Shown here: in pieces, positions 16,379 to 27,823 of the stretch
Layout: every line of letters starts with the position of its first letter
Numbering within the stretch: position 1 is the stretch's first letter
Assembly (NCBI GenBank): GCA_026387665.1
Contig: JAPLLG010000003.1
Span: 248,001 to 312,000, forward strand
Reading direction: 5' to 3'
Length of the DNA stretch: 64,000 nucleotides
Source of the DNA: Nitrospirota bacterium
Lineage (GTDB): Bacteria > Nitrospirota > Nitrospiria > Nitrospirales > Nitrospiraceae
Program-made: the position numbers and the translations under genes
The notes under the pieces: model-generated
Told to the model about the DNA's origin: nothing
What the model saw: the letters and a program-made list of their open reading frames with translations, nothing else
Databases searched by the model: none

Positions 16379-16851
16379 GTCGCCTTCTTCCCCTTCGCTA
16401 TAGAACTGGCATCCGGCGTCACCGTGACCAGTGGACGAATCCGCTCAAACTTCTTTTTGCCGATCCCTTTGACGTCTCGCAATTCATCGAGCGCATGAAA
16501 GGCCCCCACCGATTGCCGATACTCCATAATCCGTTCGGCCAACTTCGGGCCGATCCCCGGCAGCGCATCAAAATCCTGCTCCGTCGCCCGGTTCAGATCG
16601 AGGAGGCCATCGTGAGATCGTTTCGGAACAATAGAAAGCGCCGGCGCTGGCAACGAAGCGACAGGGGCTGGACTCACCGCCGCAACCTGTCTACCGCCTG
16701 ACACCTTCTCTGCCTTCGGCTCCTCAGGCGCTTTCGATTCACGTTCGCGCGCCTGCTCGAATGAGGCAGGCAGGCTCCACCCGATCCAGAAGACCACTCC
16801 CAGGGTCACAACGAACATGCCGAGCTTGAGGAGGAGCGATTGCCACATCAT
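16375..16851 (-). CDS. ComEA-like helix-hairpin-helix DNA-binding protein
   Basis: A 158-residue protein with an N-terminal membrane anchor ([20 protein letters not shown]), a charged linker rich in Ala, Pro and Glu, and a C-terminal double helix-hairpin-helix (about 85-145). The latter contains [21 protein letters not shown] and [19 protein letters not shown]. This is the ComEA DNA receptor architecture of natural competence. comEC lies 3.5 kb away on the same strand, consistent with a DNA uptake system. It overlaps lpd by one base and tyrS by four. Confidence 0.85.
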   Translation of the reverse strand: MMWQSLLLKLGMFVVTLGVVFWIGWSLPASFEQARERESKAPEEPKAEKVSGGRQVAAVSPAPVASLPAPALSIVPKRSHDGLLDLNRATEQDFDALPGIGPKLAERIMEYRQSVGAFHALDELRDVKGIGKKKFERIRPLVTVTPDASSIAKGKKAT

Positions 16852-18272
16852 TATGTTCGCCTGCGCGCTTGATGAATCGCTTTCCCCTCGACATCTTCCG
16901 CCGCTTCCATCAGGCCCTCTGACAATGTCGGATGGGCATGGATCATCTCCGCCATTTGCGTCACCGTCGCACCGACCTGCATCGCCAAAGCCGCCTCATG
17001 CACCAGATCGGCTGCGTGGGCCCCAATGATATGGACGCCCAGAATTTTTCCACTCGGCGCCTCGGCAATGACCTTGAACAATCCTGTCGTGTCCCCTGTC
17101 GCTTGCGCCTTCCCCAAGCCTGCATAGCGAAACCGTCCCACCGAAACCGAGCTGTCAGGATTCTCTCCGGCAGCCTGGGCTCGCTCGCGAGCCTGCTGCT
17201 CCGTCACACCCACGCGACCGATCTCAGGCAGGGTGAAAATTCCGGCAGGAATGACGTCGTAGCGGACCTGCGCCTCATGCCCCATAATGTTCTCGACCGC
17301 GACCTTGCCCTGAGCCGAAGCCACATGCGCCAACATGACCTTGCCGACCACGTCGCCGATCGCATAGATCCCAGGCACGGTGGTTTCCATCCGGTCGTTG
17401 ACAAGGATCTCCCCCCGCCTACCCGTCTGCACCCCTACCTGCTCCAGCCCGATGCCTTGGCTATTCAATCCTCGCCCCACGGACACCAACAGCTTCTCAA
17501 CCGTTACCTGCGTACCATCTTTGAGATGCACCGTGATAGCCGTCGGTGATCGGTCAAATTTTTCGACTGTGTTCCCGGTCAACACCGTCACGCCGCGCTT
17601 CTTGAGCTCTCGCTCCATCGTCGATGAAATATCCTCATCTTCCAATGGGAGCACGCGCGGCATCAATTCAACGATCATGACCTCCGTCCCCAGACCACTG
17701 TAGAGCGCCGCGAACTCACAGCCCTCGACTCCCCCTCCGACGATCAGCAGACTGGCAGGAATCCGATCGAGGTCCAGGAGATGTTGGCTGGTGAGCAACT
17801 GCTGCCCGTCGATTGGAAACTGCGGTAAGTTCGGCCAGGACGACCCGGTCGCAATCACGATCGCATCAGTCTGAATAGCCCGCGTTGCACCATCGGCTGA
17901 AGTCACCGTAACCGTCTGCCGATCCCGTAATGATCCCCTCCCCTGCACCTGCTCGATGTTCCAGGCCTTGAACAACGTGGCAATGCCCTTCACAAGCGTT
18001 GCCACGACTTTATTCTTTCTGGCGACCATCCTGGCGAGATCGTACGTAACCAGCCCTTGAACGAGCAGCCCCATGTCTTCTGATTTCTTGACCTTGTCGC
18101 CGAGCTCGACGACTGAGAGGAGGGCCTTACTGGGAATGCAGCCCCAATTCAAACAGACGCCGCCCAACGCATGGGACTCGATGACGGTGACGCGGGCGCC
18201 CAGTTGGGCCGCCCGAATCGCCGCGACATACCCACCAGGCCCCGCGCCGACAATGGCGATGTGTTTAGACAT
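16851..18272 (-). CDS. lpd: Dihydrolipoyl dehydrogenase
   Basis: FAD enzyme that reoxidises protein-bound dihydrolipoamide with NAD+, 473 residues. The N-terminal FAD motif GAGPGGYVAAIRAAQLG and redox disulfide C40-LNWG-C45 are clear. The NAD domain contains LLIVGGGVEGCEFAALYSGLG, and the C-terminal active-site pair lies in HAHPTLSE. It is next to gcvH (10 nt), so it may serve the glycine cleavage H protein as well as a 2-oxoacid dehydrogenase encoded elsewhere. Confidence 0.95.
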   Translation of the reverse strand: MSKHIAIVGAGPGGYVAAIRAAQLGARVTVIESHALGGVCLNWGCIPSKALLSVVELGDKVKKSEDMGLLVQGLVTYDLARMVARKNKVVATLVKGIATLFKAWNIEQVQGRGSLRDRQTVTVTSADGATRAIQTDAIVIATGSSWPNLPQFPIDGQQLLTSQHLLDLDRIPASLLIVGGGVEGCEFAALYSGLGTEVMIVELMPRVLPLEDEDISSTMERELKKRGVTVLTGNTVEKFDRSPTAITVHLKDGTQVTVEKLLVSVGRGLNSQGIGLEQVGVQTGRRGEILVNDRMETTVPGIYAIGDVVGKVMLAHVASAQGKVAVENIMGHEAQVRYDVIPAGIFTLPEIGRVGVTEQQARERAQAAGENPDSSVSVGRFRYAGLGKAQATGDTTGLFKVIAEAPSGKILGVHIIGAHAADLVHEAALAMQVGATVTQMAEMIHAHPTLSEGLMEAAEDVEGKAIHQARRRT

Positions 18273-18281
18273 GGGAGCGAA

Positions 18282-18668
18282 TCAATGCTTTTGCGTGGAG
18301 AGAAAGTCCTCGTACTGCGCTGACGTCATCAGCTTCTCGACTTCACCGGCATTGGAGAGATCGATCGTCACCATCCAGCCCTTGCCGTAGGGATCGGAGT
18401 TCACCACTTCAGGATGGTCTTTCAAATCGGCATTGATCTTCGCGATCGTGCCGCTTACGGGCGTGTAGATCGTGGAGGTCGTCTTGGTCGATTCCACCTC
18501 ACCGATCTGCTGCCCCGCCTTGACGACAGCGCCGGGCTTCGGCATGTCGATGAAGACGATGTCGCCCAACGCATCCTGGGCAAAATGACTGATGCCAACT
18601 GTAGCCTGAGTGCCGCTCACGCGCACCCATTCATGCTCTTGGTGGTACCGGAGATCTTTCGGAATCAT
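18282..18668 (-). CDS. gcvH: Glycine cleavage system H protein
   Basis: Lipoyl carrier protein of 128 residues. The lipoylation site is Lys62 in EVESTKTTSTIYTPVSG. The family start YHQEHEWVRV and the C-terminal NSDPYGKGWMVTIDLSN are intact. gcvT and gcvP are not nearby; in this window it sits with lpd and ndk. It could act in glycine cleavage or synthesis, or in lipoate transfer to other enzymes. Confidence 0.95.
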   Translation of the reverse strand: MIPKDLRYHQEHEWVRVSGTQATVGISHFAQDALGDIVFIDMPKPGAVVKAGQQIGEVESTKTTSTIYTPVSGTIAKINADLKDHPEVVNSDPYGKGWMVTIDLSNAGEVEKLMTSAQYEDFLSTQKH

Positions 18669-18732
18669 GCGCGCTCCTTGTGAAGAAGACCGGGCTCAGG
18701 CGACGCAGTTGCTTACGCCGACCGGTAGATGC

Positions 18733-19152
18733 CTATCCGACGATTTCCATCGAGGGAAAGAAATAGGCAATCTCGAACTGGGCGGTCTCTGGAGAATCGG
18801 ACCCATGCACCGCGTTGAACTCGATGTTCGCCCCATGCGCCTTGCGAATCGTGCCCGCTTCCGCCTTGGCCGGATCGGTCGCGCCCATCAACTCACGGTT
18901 CTTCTTGATCGCATTGTCGCCCTGCAGGACCAGCACCACGACCGGACCGGACGACATGAACGTGCAGAGGCTATCGAAAAATGGACGAGCCTTGTGCACG
19001 GAGTAAAACCCCTCGGCGGTCGATTTCGAAAACTGCATCATGCGCATGGCCACCGGCTTCAGGCCTGCTTTTTCGTAGCTGGCAATAATGTCGCCAATCG
19101 CGTTCTTCTTCACAGCATCCGGCTTGATAATCGCTAATGTTCGTTCACTCAT
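18733..19152 (-). CDS. ndk: Nucleoside diphosphate kinase
   Basis: Balances nucleoside triphosphate pools by a phospho-His ping-pong mechanism. The 139-residue protein shows [15 protein letters not shown] at the start and the active-site His116 in NAVHGSDS. The length is normal for the bacterial family. It is the first gene of a likely ndk-gcvH-lpd-comEA-tyrS unit behind a strong promoter. Confidence 0.97.
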   Translation of the reverse strand: MSERTLAIIKPDAVKKNAIGDIIASYEKAGLKPVAMRMMQFSKSTAEGFYSVHKARPFFDSLCTFMSSGPVVVLVLQGDNAIKKNRELMGATDPAKAEAGTIRKAHGANIEFNAVHGSDSPETAQFEIAYFFPSMEIVG

Positions 19153-19207
19153 CGCTTAAACTCTTCCTCCACGCTAATGATAGAAAAATGTCGAAATTGA
19201 CCGGCCC

Positions 19208-19236
19208 ATTATAAGGAGGGGCTGCCAGCCTTGCAA
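19208..19236 (-). promoter_or_regulatory. Strong sigma70-type promoter for ndk
   Basis: Minus strand TTGCAA (19231-19236), 17-bp spacer, perfect TATAAT (19208-19213), in the gap between mtnA and ndk. The predicted start is near 19201, giving a leader of about 50 nt that contains a GGAGGAAG ribosome site. Confidence 0.75.
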
Positions 19237-19248
19237 GGGAGCGAGGCC

Positions 19249-20280
19249 TTAAGAGGCGAATTGCGCCGCGAGATCCTGCGGGCGAAAGACGCCCCGCTCG
19301 GTGATGATGCCGGTGATCAATTCAGCCGGTGTCACGTCGAAGGCAGGATTGTAGACTGCGACTCCAGCTGGTGCGATCGCGTGGCTGCCGTGGATGGTAG
19401 TAACTTCCAGGGGATTCCGTTCTTCGATCGGAATGTCCGCTCCTGTTTTCGTCTTCAAATCGATCGTCGAATAGGGCGCGGCCACGTAGAAGGGAATGCC
19501 GTGGGCCTTCGCCAGCACGGCAACCGAGTAGGTCCCGATCTTGTTCGCCACGTCCCCGTTGGCGGCGATCCGATCGGCCCCCACGACACAGAGTTGAATC
19601 TTCCCCTGTCTCATGAGCGTGCCGGCCATATTGTCCGTGATGAGCGTTACAGGAATCTTGTCCTGCATCAACTCCCAGGCCGTGAGCCTCGCACCCTGCA
19701 GCACCGGTCTGGTCTCATCCGCGATGACCTGAATCTTCTTCCCCTGCTCCCAGGCTGCGCGAATCACGCCGAGCGCCGTGCCGTAGCCCGCCGTCGCCAA
19801 TGCGCCGGCATTACAATGGGTCAGAACCGTTTGGCCACTCGCAATGAGCTTCGCGCCATGTTGTCCCATCGCCTTGCAGAGCGCGATGTCCTCATCCAGG
19901 ATTCGCTGCGACTCCTCTAGGAGCAACCGCTTGATATCCGATACCGGTCGATCCCGTAATTCTGATAACGTGCGCTTCATCCGTTCAATCGCCCAGAAGA
20001 GATTAACGGCGGTCGGTCTGGTCGCAGCCAGGCAGTCGCAAATACCCAGCATCGCCTTCATAAATTCATCGTAAGATGCTGCCTTAATTGATTGTGCACC
20101 AAGCGCCACGCCCATCGCGGCCGTCACGCCGATTGCAGGCGCCCCGCGAACAACCAGCTCCTTAATGGCCCGAGCCACCGTCAGGTAGTCCCGACAATCC
20201 AGGAATACCACTTTCCCAGGAAGCTGACTTTGATCGAGCAGTCGAACTGCTCCGTCTTTCCATTCAACAGTAGGAACCAT
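19249..20280 (-). CDS. mtnA: S-methyl-5-thioribose-1-phosphate isomerase
   Basis: Methionine salvage enzyme that converts methylthioribose 1-phosphate to methylthioribulose 1-phosphate. It is 343 residues from the ATG at 20280, whose product starts [17 protein letters not shown] as in the family. Family landmarks are [38 protein letters not shown] with the catalytic Cys, and [19 protein letters not shown] with the Asp. The ribosome site is poor. No other mtn gene is present, so the pathway must be completed elsewhere. Confidence 0.93.
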   Translation of the reverse strand: MVPTVEWKDGAVRLLDQSQLPGKVVFLDCRDYLTVARAIKELVVRGAPAIGVTAAMGVALGAQSIKAASYDEFMKAMLGICDCLAATRPTAVNLFWAIERMKRTLSELRDRPVSDIKRLLLEESQRILDEDIALCKAMGQHGAKLIASGQTVLTHCNAGALATAGYGTALGVIRAAWEQGKKIQVIADETRPVLQGARLTAWELMQDKIPVTLITDNMAGTLMRQGKIQLCVVGADRIAANGDVANKIGTYSVAVLAKAHGIPFYVAAPYSTIDLKTKTGADIPIEERNPLEVTTIHGSHAIAPAGVAVYNPAFDVTPAELITGIITERGVFRPQDLAAQFAS

Positions 20281-20321
20281 AGAGGAATCTTGTAGCGGGA
20301 ACTGCGACGCAGTGCAAGGGG

Positions 20322-22871
20322 CTAATACTTCAAGAAATCGCGCCACTGCTGCCACAGCCTGGTCCAGTTCGCCCGTTCGCAGGCCCAAAGGCAAGAGGTT
20401 CTATTCGCCGGTTGCCACAACCACTCTCTCGTTCGATGGACTTCAAGCGCCTCGCCGGAGACTCCGCCTACAAACCAGACCCCTCCGTCACGATCGGTTC
20501 GTAGCGTGGCAATGCCAGCCGACTCGTAGGTGTCGAGGACGACCTGAGCCGGGTGGCGATAGGGATTATGACGGCCAGCTGAAAAGACAGCATAGGTCGG
20601 CTGTACCGATGCCAGCCAGTCACGGTTCAACGAACTCACCGCTCCATGATGAGGCACCTTGAGGATCTCGATCTGGTCATAAGGCTTCGCGCTCGTCATC
20701 CGAGACAAACCATCCCGCTCGACATCCGCAGCAAAGAGGATCGTATGATGACCGCACGTCAGCTTCGTCACCACCGAACGATTATTCAGGCCATGCCCAC
20801 TCCCATGACGATCACGAATCGATGCACCAACAGGCTCCTCCGCTGGCGGGTTACGGACGACCATCCGACAGGGACCGGACGATAGGATCTCCTGCCCCTC
20901 TCTCACCACCTGTTCGAATAATCCTCGATCGGCCAATGACTGCTGCAGCCGTTGATAGAAGAGCTCCTCCCTTGGCTCGCCCAGTCCCCAATAATTTTTC
21001 ACAGTGAAATGACGGAGCACCCAGGCCAGCCCCCCGACATGATCCAGTTGCGGATGCGTACCGATCACATGGTCGATGGTACGAATGCCTCTATTCCAGA
21101 GAAACGGAGCCACGACCCCGCGGCCCATATCGAATCGTTCATAGGTCGCCCCTCCGTCGATCAACAGGACCAGACCGTCCGGCAGTTCCACGACCGCACT
21201 ATCGCCTTGGCCGACGTCCAGAAACGTCACGCGGAAATGCTCTCCATCAGGAAACATCCTGGGAGACCAAGCCCACCAGAACAAGACCACTACCAATCCG
21301 GCTCCTGCGACCAACCGAAGCCCCACACGGCCCACTCGCAGCCATAGCAATCCAAGGCAGACATAGAACAGCCCCATGGTGAGCACCGAAGGGGCCGCGA
21401 CATGCCAGTCCCCTCCCGGTAACGTCGAGAGCAAACGAACTGACGCTACAAAGTGTTCAAGCAGCCACTGATTCCATGACGCCAATGGCAACAGGCTTGC
21501 CCCTGTCATAATCTGCCAGACTCCGGCAGCCAGTCCTATCGGGACCAGCAGGACTCCCATCGCGGGGACAGCTACCACATTGGTAAACAAACCAAGCCAG
21601 GGCAATTGATTGAAGTAGTGAGCCACCAACGGAAGGGTCACCATTGTCACGACCCCGCTCATGAACACTGAATCTCTCCCCCACCGCGCATAGGTTTTGA
21701 AACTCGACGGCTCGCCAGGCAACTCCTCCGCATCAGCATCGCCCTGCCAGGCAAGCCACCCGGCAATGGCAAGGACGGAGACAAAGGACAGTTGAAAGGA
21801 AATATCGAACAGGGCTTGAGGATCGTGCAAGAGGATCACCAACGCAGCGGCAGAGAGGGCATGGAACAGCCGCCGTTCCTGACCGAGCCAGATCGCCGTC
21901 AACCCCACAGCCACCATCAGCAACGAGCGCATCGTCGCCAATTCCGCCCCTGCGAGGCAGGCATAACCAGCGACCGGCAGAATCGTGCAGACCGTAGCGA
22001 TGCGAGTCGGCGTGATTCGTCGGGACAAGACCAGCAGCCAATCGGCTGGCAGCAGAATCATCATCCATCTGATCACCGCGAAGATGAGCAGCGCGACGAG
22101 GCCCAAATGGCTTCCTGAAATGGACAGGAGATGGACCGTTCCCGTCACCATGAACTGATCGCGCAGGTCCTGATCGAGATACCCTCGATCGCCGAGGATG
22201 ATGCCCAGATAGAGCCCCAGGGCCGGCTGAGAAATGCTTTGTATCGCGGCGAGACGAATGCTGCTCCGCCACCGATCCAAGCGATTCCAAATCCCCCACC
22301 GAGCATGGCCCAGTCCGGACTCAATCAACTGCACCGCTTCGGCCCCTGTCACTGTGGCGACGGTATCGATGCCTTGCCGCTCAAGATAGGCCGCATAGTC
22401 AAACCCTCCTGGATTCAACGACCCGCTCGGACGGCGCAGCAGAGCCCGAAAGCGGACCAGGTCGCCTTGAAAGAATATTCGCTCAGGGGTCCGCCAAGTC
22501 AGTCGAACCAATCTGGAAACTCCCGGCGATGCGGAAGGATCATCCGGCCTGACAATCATCACCAACCGATCCGGAGCCTGTTGCACCGGCGCGACGATGC
22601 GACCGGTCATCTCAACCGCCCGATCGGATGGCGGCTCGGCCAGCGGGATATTGCCAGGCAGATTGACGGCCAGAGCCCAATAGACCACTCCCGCCAGGAG
22701 CGTTCCGTAGAGCCACGTGGCTTGACGGATGGAGAAACGATGCAGTCGTTCAAGGAGGACAAAACCGAGCGCCGCGAGGAAGAGGAGACCGGAGGAGGAG
22801 AGGGGGAAATAGGGAATCTGCGATCCGACGAAGAGCCCGACGATAAAAGCAATAGTCAGGGACGGCAGCAT
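20322..22871 (-). CDS. comEC: ComEC/Rec2-type DNA uptake channel
   Basis: Inner-membrane protein that carries single-stranded DNA into the cytoplasm in natural transformation, 849 residues. The N-terminal third has transmembrane helices and an OB-like domain. The central competence domain contains [19 protein letters not shown]. The C-terminal metallo-beta-lactamase-like domain starts at [17 protein letters not shown] and includes [10 protein letters not shown], where the canonical HxHxDH is reduced to HPQLDH, as is common in ComEC. It pairs with the ComEA-like gene at 16375. Confidence 0.93.
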   Translation of the reverse strand: MLPSLTIAFIVGLFVGSQIPYFPLSSSGLLFLAALGFVLLERLHRFSIRQATWLYGTLLAGVVYWALAVNLPGNIPLAEPPSDRAVEMTGRIVAPVQQAPDRLVMIVRPDDPSASPGVSRLVRLTWRTPERIFFQGDLVRFRALLRRPSGSLNPGGFDYAAYLERQGIDTVATVTGAEAVQLIESGLGHARWGIWNRLDRWRSSIRLAAIQSISQPALGLYLGIILGDRGYLDQDLRDQFMVTGTVHLLSISGSHLGLVALLIFAVIRWMMILLPADWLLVLSRRITPTRIATVCTILPVAGYACLAGAELATMRSLLMVAVGLTAIWLGQERRLFHALSAAALVILLHDPQALFDISFQLSFVSVLAIAGWLAWQGDADAEELPGEPSSFKTYARWGRDSVFMSGVVTMVTLPLVAHYFNQLPWLGLFTNVVAVPAMGVLLVPIGLAAGVWQIMTGASLLPLASWNQWLLEHFVASVRLLSTLPGGDWHVAAPSVLTMGLFYVCLGLLWLRVGRVGLRLVAGAGLVVVLFWWAWSPRMFPDGEHFRVTFLDVGQGDSAVVELPDGLVLLIDGGATYERFDMGRGVVAPFLWNRGIRTIDHVIGTHPQLDHVGGLAWVLRHFTVKNYWGLGEPREELFYQRLQQSLADRGLFEQVVREGQEILSSGPCRMVVRNPPAEEPVGASIRDRHGSGHGLNNRSVVTKLTCGHHTILFAADVERDGLSRMTSAKPYDQIEILKVPHHGAVSSLNRDWLASVQPTYAVFSAGRHNPYRHPAQVVLDTYESAGIATLRTDRDGGVWFVGGVSGEALEVHRTREWLWQPANRTSCLWACERANWTRLWQQWRDFLKY

Positions 22872-22884
22872 GGGCCTCCCTCAA

Positions 22885-23008
22885 GAGGATGCTGAAAAAG
22901 TCCGCCAGCTTCGTTCTCGCATCGCTCAGGCCCTCAACGTACCCTAAAGGGTACGACTCGGCCCTTCACTCGCTGCGGCCTTGTTGGACGGCCTTTTTGA
23001 GCATCCTC
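22885..23008. repeat. Palindromic element, copy 2
   Basis: A 124-bp element with ends GAGGATGCT/GAGCATCCTC, an outer stem around AAAAAGTCCGCCAGC and TTGGACGGCCTTTTT, CGTTCTCG, the central hairpin CGTACCC-TAAA-GGGTACG (22938-22955) and GCGGCCTTG. It lies between comEC and the glmM stop codon, 15 nt from the latter. Confidence 0.92.
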
Positions 23009-23023
23009 AGGCTGTTCCTGAGG
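23005..23023. terminator. Small hairpin at the glmM 3' end
   Basis: CCTCAGG-CTGTT-CCTGAGG, a 7-bp perfect stem that touches the glmM stop codon and overlaps the end of palindromic copy 2. There is no U-run, so terminator activity is uncertain. Confidence 0.35.
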
Positions 23024-24373
23024 TTACCCAATATGGGTCTTGACGACCTCAACCAGTCGATTGGCCACATCGCGAATCTGATCGTCGCGCTCCCCCTCGA
23101 CCATCACCCGCAAGAGCGGTTCGGTTCCGGAGTACCGCACCAACACACGTCCGCTGCCATTGAGGCGCTGTTCACTGTCGCGAATGGCTTGTTGCAGCTC
23201 TGGGACCGTATCGAGGTCCGGCTTCTTCGCCACCTTCACATTGAGCAAGACTTGCGGGACTGCCGTCATGGCCTGGGCCAATTCCAACAGGGATTTGTCC
23301 GTCCGTTTCATCAGCGACAGCACTTGGAGCGCCGAGAGCAACCCGTCACCGGTCGTATTGTGATCCAGAAAGATGAAGTGGCCGGACTGCTCTCCCCCGA
23401 AGTTATACCCGTCAACCGACATCCGTTCGAGTAGATACCGGTCGCCGACGGCAGTCCGCACCAGCGTGATGCCGGCCTTCGTCATGGCGCGCTCCAGCCC
23501 GAAGTTGCTCATGACGGTCCCCACCACCGTCTGCCTAGCCAACTGTCCCTGCCGATGCAGATCGAGCGCCAACATCGCCATGATAGGATCTCCGTCCAGG
23601 ACTCGTCCCTGTTCGCAGACGAAAATGGCGCGATCGGCATCCCCGTCCAGCGCCACACCAAGATGGGCCCCCCGCTCACGCACCGCCTGCTGCAGCAATT
23701 CAGGATGAACCGCCCCACAACCGGCATTGATATTCATCCCGTTCGGCTTATCACCGATCACGTCGACCGTCGCCCCGAGTTCGCGCAGGACTTTCGGCGC
23801 GACTTTGTAGGCTGCGCCATTGGCGCAATCGACCACGATCTTGAGTCCCTTGAAATCCATGGTCTTCGGCAGGGACCGTTTGACAAACTCGATATAGCGG
23901 CCCTCGGCGTCGTCGATGCGATAGGCCTTGCCGATGGCATCGGCCGTCGGCCTGAGATGGGCGATCCCGTTCGAGACGATGAGCTCCTCGATGCGCGCTT
24001 CTATTTCATCGGGTAGCTTGAATCCGTCGTTGGAGAAAAACTTGATACCGTTATCCTGGTAAGGATTGTGCGAAGCCGAAATCATCACCCCCGCATCGGC
24101 CCGGAGACTCCTGGTTAGAAATGCAATCGCCGGGGTCGGCATCGGACCGACTAACAACACATCCACGCCCATGGAGCAAATCCCGGAGGTCAAGGCCGAC
24201 TCCAACATATAGCCGGAGATGCGAGTATCCTTGCCGATCACGATCTGGTGTCGTCCGGCCCGGCGCATAAACAGATGCGCGGCGGCCCGTCCCAGCTGCA
24301 TCGCCATTTCACTGGTCATCGGATCGAGATTGGCTACCCCGCGAACCCCGTCCGTGCCGAACAATTTACGCAT
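23024..24373 (-). CDS. glmM: Phosphoglucosamine mutase
   Basis: Converts glucosamine 6-phosphate to glucosamine 1-phosphate for peptidoglycan and lipopolysaccharide synthesis. The 449-residue protein begins [14 protein letters not shown]. The phosphoserine is in [17 protein letters not shown] (about Ser101), the metal loop in [11 protein letters not shown] and the sugar-phosphate loop near the C-terminus in [13 protein letters not shown]. The start overlaps the end of folP by 8 nt, the classic folP-glmM pair. Confidence 0.97.
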   Translation of the reverse strand: MRKLFGTDGVRGVANLDPMTSEMAMQLGRAAAHLFMRRAGRHQIVIGKDTRISGYMLESALTSGICSMGVDVLLVGPMPTPAIAFLTRSLRADAGVMISASHNPYQDNGIKFFSNDGFKLPDEIEARIEELIVSNGIAHLRPTADAIGKAYRIDDAEGRYIEFVKRSLPKTMDFKGLKIVVDCANGAAYKVAPKVLRELGATVDVIGDKPNGMNINAGCGAVHPELLQQAVRERGAHLGVALDGDADRAIFVCEQGRVLDGDPIMAMLALDLHRQGQLARQTVVGTVMSNFGLERAMTKAGITLVRTAVGDRYLLERMSVDGYNFGGEQSGHFIFLDHNTTGDGLLSALQVLSLMKRTDKSLLELAQAMTAVPQVLLNVKVAKKPDLDTVPELQQAIRDSEQRLNGSGRVLVRYSGTEPLLRVMVEGERDDQIRDVANRLVEVVKTHIG

Positions 24374-25250
24374 GTTGTGCTTTCATGGGCCGAGCCGTCG
24401 CTTGACTGATTGCCATTGTCACCTGCATCACCTCTCGCATCGCGCGCACATCGTGCACACGAAGGATTCCGGCCCCGCGTTCGACCGCCATCGCCACCGC
24501 TGCCGCCGTCGCCCACTGACGCTCCTGCACCGGCCGGTCCACCAGCTGTCCGAGAAACGCCTTGCGTGAGACACCCACCAGCAGGGGGCAGCCAAACCCC
24601 GCAAAGCGGTCCAGTTGCGCCAAGAGCGTCAGGTTATGTTCGAGCAGCTTACCAAATCCGATGCCCGGATCAAGCATGATTTGTGTTTGCACCACGCCGC
24701 GCGATAAGGCGAAATGGATTCGTTCGTCGAAAAATGCGGAGAGCTCGCCCACCACATCCTCATAGCGTGGATGCTGCTGCATCGTGCGAGGCGTCCCGCT
24801 CATATGCATCAGGACGATCCCAGCTCCCATGCGGACAATAACCTCGACCATCGCGGGATCGCCCCGCAAGGCCGTGACATCGTTCACCAGCACCGCTCCC
24901 GCATCGAGAGCCGCCTGTGCCACCGAGGCTTTCGAGGTATCGATGGAAATCGGAACCCTGACGGCTTTGGCCATTGCGGCCACGACGGGAATCGCGCGAC
25001 GACGCTCTTCCGCCTCATCGACAGGGTCCGCGCCAGGGCGAGTCGACTCAGCGCCGATATCCAAGAGATCCGCCCCTTCCGCCACTAGGCGAAGGGCATG
25101 GGCCACGGCAGCGTCAGGATCCAGGTAACGGCCACCGTCAGAAAATGAATCGGGTGTGACATTCACCACGCCCATCATGAGCGGTCGGCCGGGAAATTCG
25201 ATCAGCCGATCCGTGGCCCGTCTCGTCAATGTTGTGTAATCTACCAGCAA
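24366..25250 (-). CDS. folP: Dihydropteroate synthase
   Basis: Folate synthesis: condenses p-aminobenzoate with hydroxymethyl-dihydropterin pyrophosphate. The 294-residue TIM barrel has [35 protein letters not shown] and LDPGIGFGK, all at the expected places, with a C-terminal tail after MREVMQVT. It is upstream of and overlapping glmM. The two genes are separated from ftsH by degenerate palindromic copy 3. Confidence 0.96.
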   Translation of the reverse strand: MLVDYTTLTRRATDRLIEFPGRPLMMGVVNVTPDSFSDGGRYLDPDAAVAHALRLVAEGADLLDIGAESTRPGADPVDEAEERRRAIPVVAAMAKAVRVPISIDTSKASVAQAALDAGAVLVNDVTALRGDPAMVEVIVRMGAGIVLMHMSGTPRTMQQHPRYEDVVGELSAFFDERIHFALSRGVVQTQIMLDPGIGFGKLLEHNLTLLAQLDRFAGFGCPLLVGVSRKAFLGQLVDRPVQERQWATAAAVAMAVERGAGILRVHDVRAMREVMQVTMAISQATARPMKAQHA

Positions 25251-25269
25251 ACGACGGCGCCTCCCTGCA

Positions 25270-25365
25270 GCAGGATGCTGAAAATCCGCCAGCGGCCTTC
25301 TCGTCTATGACAACTCGGCTGTACTGCCGGGCCTCCCTGGCTGGGCGGCCCGGACCAGTGCATGC
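25270..25365. repeat. Palindromic element, copy 3 (degenerate)
   Basis: The left end GCAGGATGCTGAAAATCCGCC and a CTTCTCGTC block are recognisable, but the GTACCC core is absent. A different stem, CCGGGCC...GGCCCGG, occupies the right half. It ends 2 nt from the ftsH stop codon. Interpreted as a decayed or recombined member of the family. Confidence 0.55.
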
Positions 25366-25367
25366 AA

Positions 25368-27179
25368 TTAGGCAGGAACTGTTTGCGATGTGGACTGCAA
25401 AATAATCTGGTCGATATCGGCTGAGTCCAGCACTTCTTTTTCCAGAAGCGCTTCCGCCAAGCCCTTCAAACTGGCCATGTGCTCCGTGAGCAGACGCTTC
25501 GCCCGCTCATAGTTTTCCGTCACCAGCCGTTTCACTTCCTGGTCGATTTCCAAAGCGATTTGTTCGCTGAAATCGCGCCGACTCCCCATCTCTCTCCCAA
25601 GAAACACTTCTTCTTCTTTTTTGCCGAATGTCAGAGGACCCAACTTTTCGCTCATGCCCCATTCGCAGACCATCTTCCGCGCGAGATCCGTAGCCCGCTC
25701 AAGATCGTTCCCTGCTCCGGTCGTCATGTGCTTCAAGACCAGCTCTTCCGCCACACGCCCGCCCATGAGGATGGCCAGGTTGTTATACAAGAACTCCTTC
25801 GAGTAGTTGTGCCGGTCATCGGTGGGAAGCTGCATCGTCACGCCCAACGCACGGCCCCGAGGAATAATCGTGACTTTATGGACCGGGTCCGTTCCCGGAA
25901 TCAGCTTGGCGATCAGCGCATGGCCTGCTTCATGATAGGCCGTCGTCCGCTTCTCTTCGTCGCTCAAGATCAGGCTCTTGCGCTCGGCCCCCATCAAGAC
26001 TTTGTCTTTGGCCATCTCGAAGTCGACGACTTCCACTTCTTTCTTGTTCTGTCTCGCAGCCCAGAGCGCAGCTTCATTGACCAGGTTCTCCAGATCGGCT
26101 CCTGAGAAGCCTGGCGTGCCGCGCGCAATTTTTTCCAGCTCCACGTCCGTGGCGATTGGCACTTTCTTCGTATGCACCTTGAGAATTTCCGTACGGCCCC
26201 GTAAGTCCGGTCGATTGACAACGACTTGTCGGTCGAAGCGTCCAGGTCTGAGAAGGGCGGGGTCAAGGACGTCAGGCCGATTGGTCGCCGCAACCAAAAT
26301 CACGCCTTCAGTCGTATCGAATCCATCCATCTCGACGAGCAATTGATTCAGCGTCTGCTCACGCTCGTCATGCCCGCCGCCCAACCCTGCGCCGCGAAGC
26401 CGGCCGACTGCATCGATTTCGTCGATGAAAATGATGCAGGGCGCATGCTTTTTCCCCTGCTCGAAGAGATCGCGCACACGGGAAGCGCCGACGCCGACAA
26501 ACATTTCCACAAAGTCCGATCCGCTGATGCTGAAGAACGGCACGCTGGCTTCACCGGCAATGGCCTTGGCCAACAGGGTCTTCCCGGTCCCGGGAGGTCC
26601 GACGATCAAAACGCCCTTTGGAATACGGCCGCCCAGCTTTTGGAACTTACGCGGGTCCCGGAGAAACTCGATGATCTCCAGCACTTCTTCTTTCGCTTCA
26701 TCGACGCCTGCGACATCGGAGAACATCACTTTCTTGCGGTCCTCCGTCAACATGCGGGCACGGCTTTTCCCGAATGAGAGGGCCTTATTGCCCCCCATCT
26801 GCATTTGCCGCATCAGGAAGAACCACAGGCCCAGGAAGAGCACAAACGGCCCCCACGTCACTAAGAAGGTAATGTACCAAGGGCTTTCATCCGGTGGCTT
26901 GGCTTCGATCTGCACGCCACGCTCCCGCAGGACTTTCACCAATTCAGGATATTCCACCGAATAGGTCCTGATACGGGTCTTGTCTTTCAGAACGGCGCTG
27001 ATGTGGCTGGATTTGATGATGACCCGCTCGACTTCGCCCTTGTCGAGCTTGGCCATAAACTCGCTGAAAATCACATCTTCTTCAGGCGCATGGGTCGGCA
27101 CACTGAACAGATTGAACAGTAAAATCATGAAAAGGCCGACGACGACCCAGAAAAGCAGATTCTTTGCCCTGGAATTCAT
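25368..27179 (-). CDS. ftsH: ATP-dependent zinc metalloprotease FtsH
   Basis: Membrane-anchored AAA protease that degrades misfolded and regulatory proteins. The 603-residue protein has transmembrane helices near 7-26 and 102-121, Walker A GPPGTGKT at 194-201, Walker [11 protein letters not shown], a second region of homology with [18 protein letters not shown], and the zinc motif HEAGH at 416-420. The C-terminus is shorter than in E. coli, normal for many phyla. It is downstream of hpt and tilS, the common tilS-hpt-ftsH order, but has its own promoter. Confidence 0.97.
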   Translation of the reverse strand: MNSRAKNLLFWVVVGLFMILLFNLFSVPTHAPEEDVIFSEFMAKLDKGEVERVIIKSSHISAVLKDKTRIRTYSVEYPELVKVLRERGVQIEAKPPDESPWYITFLVTWGPFVLFLGLWFFLMRQMQMGGNKALSFGKSRARMLTEDRKKVMFSDVAGVDEAKEEVLEIIEFLRDPRKFQKLGGRIPKGVLIVGPPGTGKTLLAKAIAGEASVPFFSISGSDFVEMFVGVGASRVRDLFEQGKKHAPCIIFIDEIDAVGRLRGAGLGGGHDEREQTLNQLLVEMDGFDTTEGVILVAATNRPDVLDPALLRPGRFDRQVVVNRPDLRGRTEILKVHTKKVPIATDVELEKIARGTPGFSGADLENLVNEAALWAARQNKKEVEVVDFEMAKDKVLMGAERKSLILSDEEKRTTAYHEAGHALIAKLIPGTDPVHKVTIIPRGRALGVTMQLPTDDRHNYSKEFLYNNLAILMGGRVAEELVLKHMTTGAGNDLERATDLARKMVCEWGMSEKLGPLTFGKKEEEVFLGREMGSRRDFSEQIALEIDQEVKRLVTENYERAKRLLTEHMASLKGLAEALLEKEVLDSADIDQIILQSTSQTVPA

Positions 27180-27232
27180 CCAGATCTCCTTGTGGATTGA
27201 CGCTTAAATGAGGAAAACCACGCAGTTCTGTG

Positions 27233-27261
27233 ATGCTACCACAGCCCATTCCTACTGACAA
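27233..27261 (-). promoter_or_regulatory. Promoter for ftsH
   Basis: Minus strand TTGTCA (27256-27261), 17-bp spacer, TAGCAT (27233-27238), in the hpt-ftsH gap. The start would be near 27226, about 45 nt before the ftsH ATG, which has AAGGAG in front. Confidence 0.65.
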
Positions 27262-27277
27262 CCGTTCGGGCACGAGC

Positions 27278-27817
27278 CTATTCTTGATCCTCTGCCACAT
27301 CCAAGACAGCCAGATAGGGCAGGTTGCGATACTTCTGCTGATAATCGAGTCCATACCCGACCACATACTTATTCGGAATTCTGAATCCCTCGTAATCGAT
27401 GGTCACGTCGATTGTCCGTCGCTCCGGCTTACTCAAGAGGGTGCAGACTTTAATCGACTTGGGCTTCTTTTTCCCTAAGGCCTTGACCAAATATTGGACC
27501 GTCAATCCTGAGTCGACGATGTCTTCCACCAGCAAGACATCTTTGCCTTTGATCTCCTCGGTCAGCTCGGTCACCATCTTGACCTTGCCGGATGTTTTTG
27601 CCCGGGACCCGTAACTCGTCACCATGAGAAAATCCACCCGGATGGGAATTCTGATCGCGCGGGCCAGATCGGCATAGAACGCATAGGCCCCCTTCAGCAC
27701 CCCGACCAACACGAGATCCTTCCCCATATAGTCGGTCGTGATCTGTTTGCCCAGCTCTCGAATCCGCGCACGCATTTCTTCCTGCGTCACGATCGGTCGA
27801 CCGAAAATTCGCTCCAT
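27278..27817 (-). CDS. hpt: Hypoxanthine phosphoribosyltransferase
   Basis: Purine salvage enzyme making IMP or GMP from the free base and PRPP. The 179-residue protein has the PRPP loop VLLVEDIVDSGLTVQYL and the VGVLKGAYAFYADLAR segment. The YVVGYGLDYQQKYRNLPY motif is near the C-terminus. It lies 6 nt downstream of tilS, in the conserved tilS-hpt arrangement. Confidence 0.95.
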   Translation of the reverse strand: MERIFGRPIVTQEEMRARIRELGKQITTDYMGKDLVLVGVLKGAYAFYADLARAIRIPIRVDFLMVTSYGSRAKTSGKVKMVTELTEEIKGKDVLLVEDIVDSGLTVQYLVKALGKKKPKSIKVCTLLSKPERRTIDVTIDYEGFRIPNKYVVGYGLDYQQKYRNLPYLAVLDVAEDQE

Positions 27818-27823
27818 GCTCCC